The notes under the pieces were generated by a model. It saw only the letters and a program-made list of their open reading frames with translations, did no database searches and was not told the origin of the DNA. This document shows positions 1-8,388 of a stretch of DNA of 39,623 bases, in pieces. Origin of the DNA: Candidatus Methanophagales archaeon (GTDB taxonomy: Archaea > Halobacteriota > Syntropharchaeia > Alkanophagales > Methanospirareceae); NCBI GenBank assembly GCA_029241965.1, contig JAPWVK010000113.1, positions 1-39,623 of the forward strand, given 5' to 3'. How positions within the stretch are numbered: the stretch's first letter is position 1; each line of letters opens with the position of its first letter. Made by a program: the position numbers and the translations under genes.

Positions 1-2
1 AA

Positions 3-457
3 ACAAAGACATGGTACCTCAATGTAACGAAGGCGATAACGGATACTTTGAAGAAAATTGGCAGGAGTGAGTTACTTAAAGAGGAAACACGCCTCGTAAA
101 TTCACTGAAAATGTAGGTGGCACATTTTTTCTAAACAGGTTTGAAGTAAACATGGTGGATTTTAATATTGATTTTAACAAGGCGCCGAAAGGCATAAAAG
201 GAACGGATTTTGAAGCGCCAATGAGCGGTGCATTTTATCTTACAGAATATTCTGATGAAATAGCGCAGTTGTATAAAATAGGAAAAGAAATCGAGACATA
301 TCGAAATGTTCCTGAGTTGGTGGATAAGATAAAGTATTATTTGGAGAATCCTATTGAAGCTGAGTCCATTAGAAAAGCCGGGAGGCAAAGAGCATTGCGA
401 GATTATACCTGGGAGAAAGGTTTTGAGAAAGTGTTTAATGAGATGGGGATCTCATGA
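3..457 (+). pseudogene. CgeB-like glycosyltransferase C-terminal remnant, frame disrupted near 105-116
   Basis: Frame 3 reads TKTWYLNVTKAITDTLKKIGRSELLKEETRLVNSLKM* (3-116); another frame then reads ENVGGTFFLNRFEVN-MVDFNIDFNKAPKGIKGTDFEAPMSGAFYLTEYSDEI... to 457, resembling the C-terminus of CgeB-type GTs. Confidence 0.5.
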
Positions 458-505
458 AAGATTAAATCTATTTCAAAAGAATAGGAGAAGGGGAGAGCGA
501 TAAAT

Positions 506-1111
506 ATGGAAGGAAATGTTTATAATTTTAAAAATGAGATTAAAACACAAATAGAAGAAAGTATAGCGCCTAAAAAGGAGATTATTGATAATGATAAATA
601 CATTGATGTTATCAATGATACAGCAGGAGAGATTATTGTGGCATATAAAAAAAATAAAAAAGTTCTTTGGTTTGGAAATGGGGGAAGCGCTGCAGATGCT
701 CAACATTTAGCCTGTGAGCTTGTAAGTAAGTTTTGTATGGAAAGAGAGGCTATTCCATCTATTGCTCTCAATACAAATACCTCGATATTAACGGCGGTTT
801 CAAACGATTATGGTTATGATAAAGTGTTTGAAAGGCAGATTGAAGCATTTGCTGAGAAGGGAGACGTTTTAATTGGTATTACCACAAGTGGTGAATCATT
901 AAATGTGATCAGGGCTTTAAAATCGGGTAAGAAGATGGGTGCTGTTACAGTAGCGTTTACTGGCAAAAGAGCAGATAAGCTGAAGGATTTTGTTGACTAT
1001 TTAATCACTGTTCCTTCAGATAATACACCACATATTCAAGAATCTCACATCATGATTGGACATATTATCTGTTATTTAGTTGAGAAAGAACTATTTGGGA
1101 ATGGAAAATGA
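506..1111 (+). CDS. gmhA: Sedoheptulose 7-phosphate isomerase (SIS domain)
   Basis: GNGGSAADAQHLACELVSKF and TSGES motifs; adjacent to gmhB, hddA and hddC homologues. Confidence 0.9.
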   Translation: MEGNVYNFKNEIKTQIEESIAPKKEIIDNDKYIDVINDTAGEIIVAYKKNKKVLWFGNGGSAADAQHLACELVSKFCMEREAIPSIALNTNTSILTAVSNDYGYDKVFERQIEAFAEKGDVLIGITTSGESLNVIRALKSGKKMGAVTVAFTGKRADKLKDFVDYLITVPSDNTPHIQESHIMIGHIICYLVEKELFGNGK

Positions 1112-1758
1112 ATAAAGCAGTTTTTCTTGATAGAGATGGAGTTATAACACAAGACCCTCCACATTATGCACATAGAATAGACCAACTAAAGCTAATTCCA
1201 AAATCTGCTGACGCTATTAGATTGTTAAATGAAAATGGATTTAAAGTTGTTGTAGTGTCGAATCAATCTGGAGTGGCAAGAGGATATTATCAAGAAAAGG
1301 ACGTAGAGATATACAATAGTGCGATGGAAAAAGAATTAGAAGAGAGAGGGGCTTATATTGATGCGATATATTATTGTCCACACTATCCCGAAGCGAAGAT
1401 AGAAGCATATAGAATGGATTGCGATTGTAGAAAGCCCAAGCCGGGGATGTTAAAACGAGCAGAAAAGGATTTGGACCTGGATTTGAAACGGTCTTTTCTG
1501 ATAGGGGATAAGTTAATTGATGTAGAAGCGGGTTATAGAGCAGGCTGTAAAACCATATTGGTGCTTACTGGTCATGGTAATGATGAATCGAAAAAAAATG
1601 CGACGATGAATATAAAACCAAAATATGTCTCAAAAGATTTACATACCGCAAGTCAAATAATAAATGGAACCACAAGATTGCACAGATTTCCACAAGAAAA
1701 TATGAAGATGCATGATGTAAAAGAGATGGTGGAAGGTAAAAGATACCATGATGAATAA
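1108..1758 (+). CDS. gmhB: D-glycero-manno-heptose 1,7-bisphosphate phosphatase (HAD, HisB-N type)
   Basis: FLDRDGVI, SNQSGVARGYY, CDCRKPKPGML, GDKLIDVEAG; overlaps gmhA stop. Confidence 0.88.
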   Translation: MNKAVFLDRDGVITQDPPHYAHRIDQLKLIPKSADAIRLLNENGFKVVVVSNQSGVARGYYQEKDVEIYNSAMEKELEERGAYIDAIYYCPHYPEAKIEAYRMDCDCRKPKPGMLKRAEKDLDLDLKRSFLIGDKLIDVEAGYRAGCKTILVLTGHGNDESKKNATMNIKPKYVSKDLHTASQIINGTTRLHRFPQENMKMHDVKEMVEGKRYHDE

Positions 1759-2719
1759 AGATGCTAAGATATTTATTGCTGAACACGAGGGGATGATTGG
1801 CGCCGCTCTGATTAGATATCTGAAAACAGCAGGTTTCGATAACCTCATTACTAAATCCCTCTCGCAACTCGATTTGACCAATCAGAATGATGTGCGTAAA
1901 TTTTTTCTACGGGAAGAGCCAGAATATGTTTTTTTAGCTACTGCTGAGGAAGGTGGGATTCTTGCAAATATAGCCTATTCTGCCGATCTTATTTACACGA
2001 ACCTGCAAATACAAGCCAATTTAATCCATTTTGCTTGGGAAGCAAAAGTAAAGAAATTACTTTTTCTGGGTAGTTCTTGTATTTATCCCAAGTTTTGCCC
2101 ACAACCGATGAATGAAGAAGCTTTGCTAACCGGTTCACTGGAACCGACCAATGAGGCTTATGCTATTGCAAAAATCGCGGGAATAAAAATGTGCCAGGCA
2201 CATAACAAGCAACACGATACTAATTTTATCTCCGTTATCCCGACGAATATCTATGGTCCACGTGACAATTTTGACTTAAAAACTTCGCATGTGATTCCAG
2301 CCCTTATTCGTAAATTTCACGAAGCAAAGGCAGGGAAAAAGGGGGAAGTAACGATCTGGGGCACCGGGACTCCACGCCGGGAGTTTCTTTATGTTGATGA
2401 CTTTGTCGATGCGTGTTTATTTTTAATGAACAATTATAATCAACCGGGAATAATTAATGTGGGTTATGGTAAAGATATTTCTATTAAGGAACTGGCATTG
2501 ATGATAAAAGAGGTTACGGAGTTTGATGGTAAATTGATTTTTGACGAAACCAAACCAGATGGTATGCCGAATAAACTATTAGATGTAAGTAAAATGAGTG
2601 CGTTGGGTTGGAGACCGAAGATAAATTTGAGGGAAGGTCTGGGGAGGACTTATGAATGGTTTAAAAAAAAACTTTCTTTAAAAAAGAAAGCTTTACCAAA
2701 GAAATATAATACTTTATAA
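1748..2719 (+). CDS. GDP-L-fucose synthase/GDP-colitose synthase-like epimerase/reductase (SDR)
   Basis: GSSCIYPK, EPTNEAYAIAKIAGIK, PTNIYGPRDNFD, SHVIPALIRKFHEA, KPDGMPNKLLDVSKM: Fcl/WcaG signature. Confidence 0.88.
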   Translation: MMNKDAKIFIAEHEGMIGAALIRYLKTAGFDNLITKSLSQLDLTNQNDVRKFFLREEPEYVFLATAEEGGILANIAYSADLIYTNLQIQANLIHFAWEAKVKKLLFLGSSCIYPKFCPQPMNEEALLTGSLEPTNEAYAIAKIAGIKMCQAHNKQHDTNFISVIPTNIYGPRDNFDLKTSHVIPALIRKFHEAKAGKKGEVTIWGTGTPRREFLYVDDFVDACLFLMNNYNQPGIINVGYGKDISIKELALMIKEVTEFDGKLIFDETKPDGMPNKLLDVSKMSALGWRPKINLREGLGRTYEWFKKKLSLKKKALPKKYNTL

Positions 2720-2746
2720 CAATAAAAAAGAGGGAAGAGAGAGGAT

Positions 2747-3328
2747 ATGAATAAAGAAGATTTAATAGAATTTGAAGAAGAGATAAAGCAGTTGTTTCTT
2801 GATAAGATGATAAGATCTCCGGTACATTTATCAGTTGGTGGCGAAGAGCCTCTGATAGAAATTTTCAAGGAAGTTAAGGAGGATGACTGGGTATTTTCAA
2901 CGCACAGAAGTCATTATCATGCGCTGCTCAAAGGGATAAACAGAGGATGGCTAAAGAACGAGATAATCGAGAACAGAAGCATACATATCATGAGTAAAGA
3001 ACATAAATTCTTTACATCAGCTATTATGGGTGGCATAGCGCCAATTGCAGTTGGCGTAGCCATGGCTTTGAAGAGAAAGGGGTCAAAAAATAAGGTATGG
3101 GTATTTATGGGGGACATGAGTGCTGAGATGGGGGTTGTCCATGAGTCTATGAAATATGCGGCAAGGCACAGTTTACCAATCGTCTGGGTAGTTGAGGATA
3201 ACGAGCTGAGCGTTAATACGCCAACCCAAGAGGTATGGGGCAAAAGCGAAGTTGAGCCAAAAGTTATAAGGTACAAATATCAGAGAGTGTATCCGCACCA
3301 GGGAGTGGGAGAGTGGGTGGTATTTTGA
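2747..3328 (+). CDS. TPP-dependent enzyme, E1-alpha/transketolase N-half-like (minimal)
   Basis: STHRSHYHALLKG, GGIAPIAVGVAMALKRKG, GDMSAEMG...VVEDNELSVNTP (degenerate GDG-X-NN TPP motif). Confidence 0.8.
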   Translation: MNKEDLIEFEEEIKQLFLDKMIRSPVHLSVGGEEPLIEIFKEVKEDDWVFSTHRSHYHALLKGINRGWLKNEIIENRSIHIMSKEHKFFTSAIMGGIAPIAVGVAMALKRKGSKNKVWVFMGDMSAEMGVVHESMKYAARHSLPIVWVVEDNELSVNTPTQEVWGKSEVEPKVIRYKYQRVYPHQGVGEWVVF

Positions 3329-3861
3329 CATACAAAGATGAGCTAACCCGAGCTATGGAGCTGCTTACTAAGGATGAGCGGGTCATATTTCTGGGTCAAA
3401 ATATAGTTTATCCCGGCAGCATCATGTCTTCATCGCTTCAGGAGGTACCAAATTCGAAGAAGGTAGAACTTCCTTTAATTGAGGACATGCAAATGGGAAT
3501 GTCTATTGGGCTATCCTTAGAAGGTTATATACCCGTTTCAATCTATCCGAGGATGGATTTTTTGGTAATAGCTACAAATCAATTGGTGAATCATCTGGAC
3601 AAGATAGAGGAAATGTCATGTGGACGATTTAAACCTAAAGTAATTATCAGAACAGCAATTGGGAGCACAAACCCGCTTTATCCAGGGATACAGCATTGCT
3701 CGGATTACACAGAAGCGTTTAAGTGCATGTTGAAAAATGTAGAAGTCATAAAACTAACAGAAAGTAAAGAGATAGTTCCTGCATACAACCATGCTCTGGA
3801 GAGGAGAGACGGGAGGTCTACTCTACTGATAGAGGTAGCAGACCTCTATTCCAATCCGTAG
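3313..3861 (+). CDS. TPP-dependent enzyme, E1-beta/transketolase pyrimidine-domain-like (minimal)
   Basis: Overlaps the upstream alpha-like gene by 16 bp; ELPLIEDMQMGMSIGLSLEGYIPVSIYPRMDFL resembles the Pyr domain; GTG at 3313 or TTG at 3325 as start. Confidence 0.75.
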   Translation: MGGILTYKDELTRAMELLTKDERVIFLGQNIVYPGSIMSSSLQEVPNSKKVELPLIEDMQMGMSIGLSLEGYIPVSIYPRMDFLVIATNQLVNHLDKIEEMSCGRFKPKVIIRTAIGSTNPLYPGIQHCSDYTEAFKCMLKNVEVIKLTESKEIVPAYNHALERRDGRSTLLIEVADLYSNP

Positions 3862-3874
3862 GAGGAAAGATAAA

Positions 3875-4807
3875 ATGAAAATATTGGTTACTGGAGGAGC
3901 GGGATACATTGGGTCTATATTAGTTCCCACGCTACTAAAAAAAGGGCATGAAGTAATCGTTGTAGATAATTTTTTGTATAACCAGACTTCGCTGTTAGAT
4001 TGCTGCCATGATGAGAAATTAACTGTTATTCGTGGAGATGCAAGAGATAAAGAACTTATTTCCAAATGTTTAAAAGATGTTGATGCAGTTTTCCCTCTGG
4101 CATGCATTGTTAGTATGCCTGCTTGTGCCAAAAAACCAGTTGAAGCGCGAACCATCAACTTTGATGCAATCAAGATGATATTAGAGTTGCGAAGCAAAGA
4201 TCAGATAATCATTTTCCCTACCACGAATAGTGGATATGGAATAGGGCAGAAGGGAATTTACTGCACTGAAGAAACCCCTCTTAATCCCGTTTCTCTCTAT
4301 GGCCGCTTAAAAGTGGAGGCAGAGAAGATAGTTTTGGAAGCTGGCAATTGTATCACCCTGCGACTTGCCACGGTATTTGGGATTAGCCCACGCATGCGTT
4401 TAGACCTTTTAGTTAACGATTTCACTTACCGGGCAGTTACAGATAGATTTTTAGTTCTTTTTGAATCTCATTTCAAGAGGAATTATATACACATCCGTGA
4501 TGTAGCTAAAGCATTTATTCACTGCCTTGAAAACTTCGATAAGATGAAAGACGAGCCCTACAATGTCGGATTAAGTGATGCCAATCTAAGCAAATGGGAA
4601 CTCTGTGAGGAGATTAAGAAACAGGTTCCTGATTTTTATTTTGTAGAAGCCGAAGTAGGAGAAGACCCGGATAAAAGAGATTATATTGTGAGCAACGAAA
4701 AGATTGAAGCCACCGGCTTCAAGCATGATTATTCATTACAGCAGGGCATTGCAGAACTGATAAAAGGGTATCAGGTTATAAGAATAAATCAATTTTCTAA
4801 CATTTAG
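3875..4807 (+). CDS. NAD-dependent sugar epimerase/dehydratase (SDR)
   Basis: MKILVTGGAGYIGSILVPTLLKKGHEV; SLYGRLKVEAEK (YxxxK analogue). Confidence 0.85.
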   Translation: MKILVTGGAGYIGSILVPTLLKKGHEVIVVDNFLYNQTSLLDCCHDEKLTVIRGDARDKELISKCLKDVDAVFPLACIVSMPACAKKPVEARTINFDAIKMILELRSKDQIIIFPTTNSGYGIGQKGIYCTEETPLNPVSLYGRLKVEAEKIVLEAGNCITLRLATVFGISPRMRLDLLVNDFTYRAVTDRFLVLFESHFKRNYIHIRDVAKAFIHCLENFDKMKDEPYNVGLSDANLSKWELCEEIKKQVPDFYFVEAEVGEDPDKRDYIVSNEKIEATGFKHDYSLQQGIAELIKGYQVIRINQFSNI

Positions 4808-4817
4808 GAGATTTTTT

Positions 4818-6293
4818 ATGACACAAGAACTGGATTTGTTATTAGTTAACGCTGGTGGTCGGGGACAGGTATATGGTGAGTTAGGCTCTTCACTTTCTGG
4901 AATTGAGCCTCCCCTTTGGTGTGGGTTGCTCGCGGGATTCATTCGAGAATATGGATACTCGGTAAAAATAGTAGATGCAGAGGCAGAAAATTGGAGTCCT
5001 GGGCACGTGGCAGAGAAGATTGCCGAATATAACCCCCTTCTGGCGGGCATTATTGTACTTGGAGCAAATCCTTCTGCATCTTCCACTCCTAAGATGACGG
5101 CTGTGAACGAAACACTCACGGCACTGAAAAAGAAAGCGCCGCATATCAAAACAATCCTTGGCGGTCTTCATCCATCAGCGCTTCCTGAACGAACTCTAAG
5201 AGAGGAAAAGGTTGATTTTGTTTGTCCGGGAGAAGGTTTTTATACCATCCTACAACTTTTGGAAGTGTTGAAGGCAGGCGAAGATAAGAGAGATTATGAA
5301 ATTAAAGGTCTCTGGTATATTAAAGATGACAAGGTAATATCAAATCCCATGCCACCATTAATCGAGAATCTTGACGAACTTCCTTTTGTCGCATGGGACC
5401 TTCTACCGATGGATAAGTACCGAGCTCACAATTGGCACTGTTTCGACCATATTGACCAGAGGCAGCCCTATGGAGTCATCTACACGAGTTTAGGGTGCCC
5501 CTTCAATTGTAGCTATTGTAATATCCATGCACTCTACAATGGTAAACCCGGCATCCGTTATCGCAGTCCAGAAAAAGTAGTAGAGGAGATAGACTTTCTT
5601 GTAAAGAATTATAATATAAGAAACTTTAAGGTTATTGATGAGTTGTTTGTCCTTAGAAAAGACCGTGTTATGCGTATTTGCGACCTCATCATCGAAGGTG
5701 GCTATGATTTGAATATGTGGGCTTATGCAAGGGTTGATACAGTCAGCGAGCCTCTATTGAAGAAAATGAAACAAGCGGGTTTCAATTGGATTGCTTTTGG
5801 GATTGAATCGGCAAACAAGAAAGTTCGTCAGGACGTTTCCAAAAGAATTACCCATAAGAAAATACAAAAAGCTGTTGAGATGACACATGCCGCCGGGATT
5901 CACATCATTGGTAATTTTATATTTGGTCTTCCCGAGGATGATTTTGAAACGATGCAAGAAACCTTGAATATGGCGAAGGAGTTTAATTTTGAATACGTAA
6001 ACTTTTATACAGCTATGGCCTACCCCGGTTCTCAGTTATACGAAGATGCCTTGCGGGAAGGCATTAAATTGCCAGAACAATGGCAGGGATATGCACAATA
6101 TTCTGAGGATACATTACCGTTACCAACAAAACATTTATCAGCTGCAGAAGTTCTACGTTTCCGAGATAATGCCTTTAAGGAATACTTTAATAATCCAGAT
6201 TACATAGAAATGATCAGAGAAAAGTTTGGTCCTAAGGTTGTAGAACACATTGAGGAGATGCTTAAAGATGAAATTCACAGGAAGTTTGTCTAA
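4818..6293 (+). CDS. B12-binding domain radical SAM protein
   Basis: N-terminal cobalamin-binding-like domain; CPFNCSYCN (CX3CX2C); GNFIFGLPEDDFET. Confidence 0.88.
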   Translation: MTQELDLLLVNAGGRGQVYGELGSSLSGIEPPLWCGLLAGFIREYGYSVKIVDAEAENWSPGHVAEKIAEYNPLLAGIIVLGANPSASSTPKMTAVNETLTALKKKAPHIKTILGGLHPSALPERTLREEKVDFVCPGEGFYTILQLLEVLKAGEDKRDYEIKGLWYIKDDKVISNPMPPLIENLDELPFVAWDLLPMDKYRAHNWHCFDHIDQRQPYGVIYTSLGCPFNCSYCNIHALYNGKPGIRYRSPEKVVEEIDFLVKNYNIRNFKVIDELFVLRKDRVMRICDLIIEGGYDLNMWAYARVDTVSEPLLKKMKQAGFNWIAFGIESANKKVRQDVSKRITHKKIQKAVEMTHAAGIHIIGNFIFGLPEDDFETMQETLNMAKEFNFEYVNFYTAMAYPGSQLYEDALREGIKLPEQWQGYAQYSEDTLPLPTKHLSAAEVLRFRDNAFKEYFNNPDYIEMIREKFGPKVVEHIEEMLKDEIHRKFV

Positions 6294-6318
6294 ACTAAAT
6301 TTCTGGAGGGGGTTTTAT

Positions 6319-7320
6319 ATGATAATAAGCAGAACACCATTTCGAATATCCTTTTTCGGCGGAGGAACAGATTATCCGGTATGGTATAATGAACACGGAG
6401 GAGCAGTGCTTGCAACTTCAATAAACAAGTATTGCTATATCACCCTTCGGTATCTTCCACCATTCTTCGATTACAAGTATCGCATAGTCTATTCTAAGCA
6501 TGAAATGGTCAAAGATATTTCTGAAATACAACATCCATCAGTCCGGGAAACACTCAGGTTTATGAATTGGGACGACCGTGGAGTTGAGATACACCATGAC
6601 GCTGATTTACCTGCAAGGACTGGTCTTGGTTCCAGTTCGGCATTTACCGTATGCCTGCTTAATGCGCTGTACGCCTTAAAAGGCAAAATGGTAACCAAAA
6701 GACAGTTAGCCTTAGAGGCAATACATATAGAGCAGGATAGAATAAAAGAGAATGTTGGGTCACAGGATCAGACAACTGCCGCTTTCGGAGGATTTAATAA
6801 AATTGAATTCGGCGGTGAGCAACACATACAAGTTCAGCCAATAACGTTAAATGCAGAAAAACTACAACTTTTTCAGGAGCATCTGCTGCTTTTTTTTACC
6901 GGTTTTGCGAGGATCGCCTCGGAAATCGCAGGTGAGCAGATAAAAAAAACGCCCAAGAAGGAAAATGAGTTGCGTAGAATGTCGGAAATGGTAGATGAAG
7001 CCATGAGTATTCTCAATGGCAACAGCTCGGACCTCACCGATTTTGGTAGACTTATGCACGAAACCTGGATGATTAAGCGAAGTTTGACAACTAAGATTAC
7101 AACACCACAGATAGATAAAATCTATGAAACTGCTTTAGAAGCAGGAGCTTTGGGTGGGAAATTATTAGGTGCTGGTGGTGGTGGGTTCATACTGTTTTTT
7201 GTAGCGCCCGAAGACCAGCCTAAAGTGAAAGAGAAATTGAAAGAGTTATTATATGTGCCATTCAAATTCGAGAATTTAGGTAGTCAGATAATATATTATG
7301 CACCACCAGATAATTTTTGA
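6319..7320 (+). CDS. hddA: D-glycero-alpha-D-manno-heptose-7-phosphate kinase-like GHMP kinase
   Basis: SRTPFRISFFGGGTDYPVWY, GLGSSSAFTVCLLNAL, GKLLGAGGGGFILFF; preferred start 6319 (RBS ggaggg) rather than 6250. Confidence 0.85.
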   Translation: MIISRTPFRISFFGGGTDYPVWYNEHGGAVLATSINKYCYITLRYLPPFFDYKYRIVYSKHEMVKDISEIQHPSVRETLRFMNWDDRGVEIHHDADLPARTGLGSSSAFTVCLLNALYALKGKMVTKRQLALEAIHIEQDRIKENVGSQDQTTAAFGGFNKIEFGGEQHIQVQPITLNAEKLQLFQEHLLLFFTGFARIASEIAGEQIKKTPKKENELRRMSEMVDEAMSILNGNSSDLTDFGRLMHETWMIKRSLTTKITTPQIDKIYETALEAGALGGKLLGAGGGGFILFFVAPEDQPKVKEKLKELLYVPFKFENLGSQIIYYAPPDNF

Positions 7321-7594
7321 TAGTATGCAATGGCATATAATCGGATCTGCGGCTGCACTTCTGACGATGTTCGGATTTGTGCCACAGGCGATAAAAATGT
7401 ATCGCACAAAATCTGTCGAGGATGTGAGCTTTCCCATGTTATTTCAGTTCAGCGTGGGAGTTTTTTTATGGATATTGTATGGAATTCATTTACAGGATTT
7501 TATCATTGTTGTAGCAAATCTTGTTACTTTTATTATCCTTATCATAGCAATAAGTTTATATTTTTTATATCATGTCAAAAATACCGAAGTGTAA
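7298..7594 (+). CDS. SemiSWEET / MtN3-like PQ-loop sugar transporter
   Basis: ~98 aa with three hydrophobic segments and GFVPQAIKMYRTKSVEDVSFPMLFQFSVGVFLWILYGI (PQ-loop). Start 7298 or 7325. Confidence 0.87.
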   Translation: MHHQIIFDSMQWHIIGSAAALLTMFGFVPQAIKMYRTKSVEDVSFPMLFQFSVGVFLWILYGIHLQDFIIVVANLVTFIILIIAISLYFLYHVKNTEV

Positions 7595-7603
7595 AGGAAA
7601 TCG

Positions 7604-8374
7604 ATGATGGGAACGGTAGAGAATATGTATGATTTAGAAGAAATTGATGTTGTAATCCTCTGTGGAGGATTAGGTAAGAGGCTGAGACCAGTTGTTTTCG
7701 GTCAGCCGAAAGTATTAGCAAAAATAGGGAAAAAGGCATTCCTGGATATTCTAATAGACAATCTTCTATTGTATGGGTTTAAAAATATAATTCTAAGTGT
7801 TGGCTATCTGAAAGAGCAGATAAAAGAGCTGATAAAAAACCATTTTGGTTGTGAGGAAGATTATAACATCGTATTTTCAGAAGAAGAAGAACCTTTGGGA
7901 ACAGGTGGAGCGTTAAAGAAAGCGAAAACACTGATTAGAAGCAATCCTTTTATGGTCATGAACGGAGATTCAATCTGTAGCGTAGACTTCAGAAGTTTTG
8001 TTGATTTCCACAGTGAAAAGAAGGCTTTGCTCTCTCTCGTTTTGGTGCGTTCAAAAACGGCTGAAGATTACGGAAGTGTCGCCTTAGATGATTCACAAAG
8101 AATAACAGACTTCGAGGAGAAGGTGACTGACGGAAGCGAAAACATAATAAATGCCGGAGTATATCTTATGGAAAAGGATATTTTTTCTTTTATGCCTGAG
8201 CAAAACAGGTTCTCGCTGGAGTATGAGTTGTTCCCAAAAATCATTGATGAAAATAGATGCTATGGCTTTTTAACAGAAAGCGAATTCATAGATATCGGAA
8301 CACCAGAGAGATATGAGAAAGCAATTGATCTACTAAAAAGTGATACCTTTAAATATAGTCAGAGATCAAAATGA
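7604..8374 (+). CDS. hddC: Heptose-1-phosphate guanylyltransferase-like nucleotidyltransferase
   Basis: ILCGGLGKRLRPVVFGQPKVLAKIGKKAFLD, GTGGALKKAK, NGDSICSVD. Confidence 0.82.
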   Translation: MMGTVENMYDLEEIDVVILCGGLGKRLRPVVFGQPKVLAKIGKKAFLDILIDNLLLYGFKNIILSVGYLKEQIKELIKNHFGCEEDYNIVFSEEEEPLGTGGALKKAKTLIRSNPFMVMNGDSICSVDFRSFVDFHSEKKALLSLVLVRSKTAEDYGSVALDDSQRITDFEEKVTDGSENIINAGVYLMEKDIFSFMPEQNRFSLEYELFPKIIDENRCYGFLTESEFIDIGTPERYEKAIDLLKSDTFKYSQRSK

Positions 8375-8388
8375 ATAGGAGATAAAAA

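Noticed and set aside
2917-3276. 119-aa minus-strand ORF
   Set aside because: Antisense to the TPP enzyme gene with clear family motifs on the plus strand.
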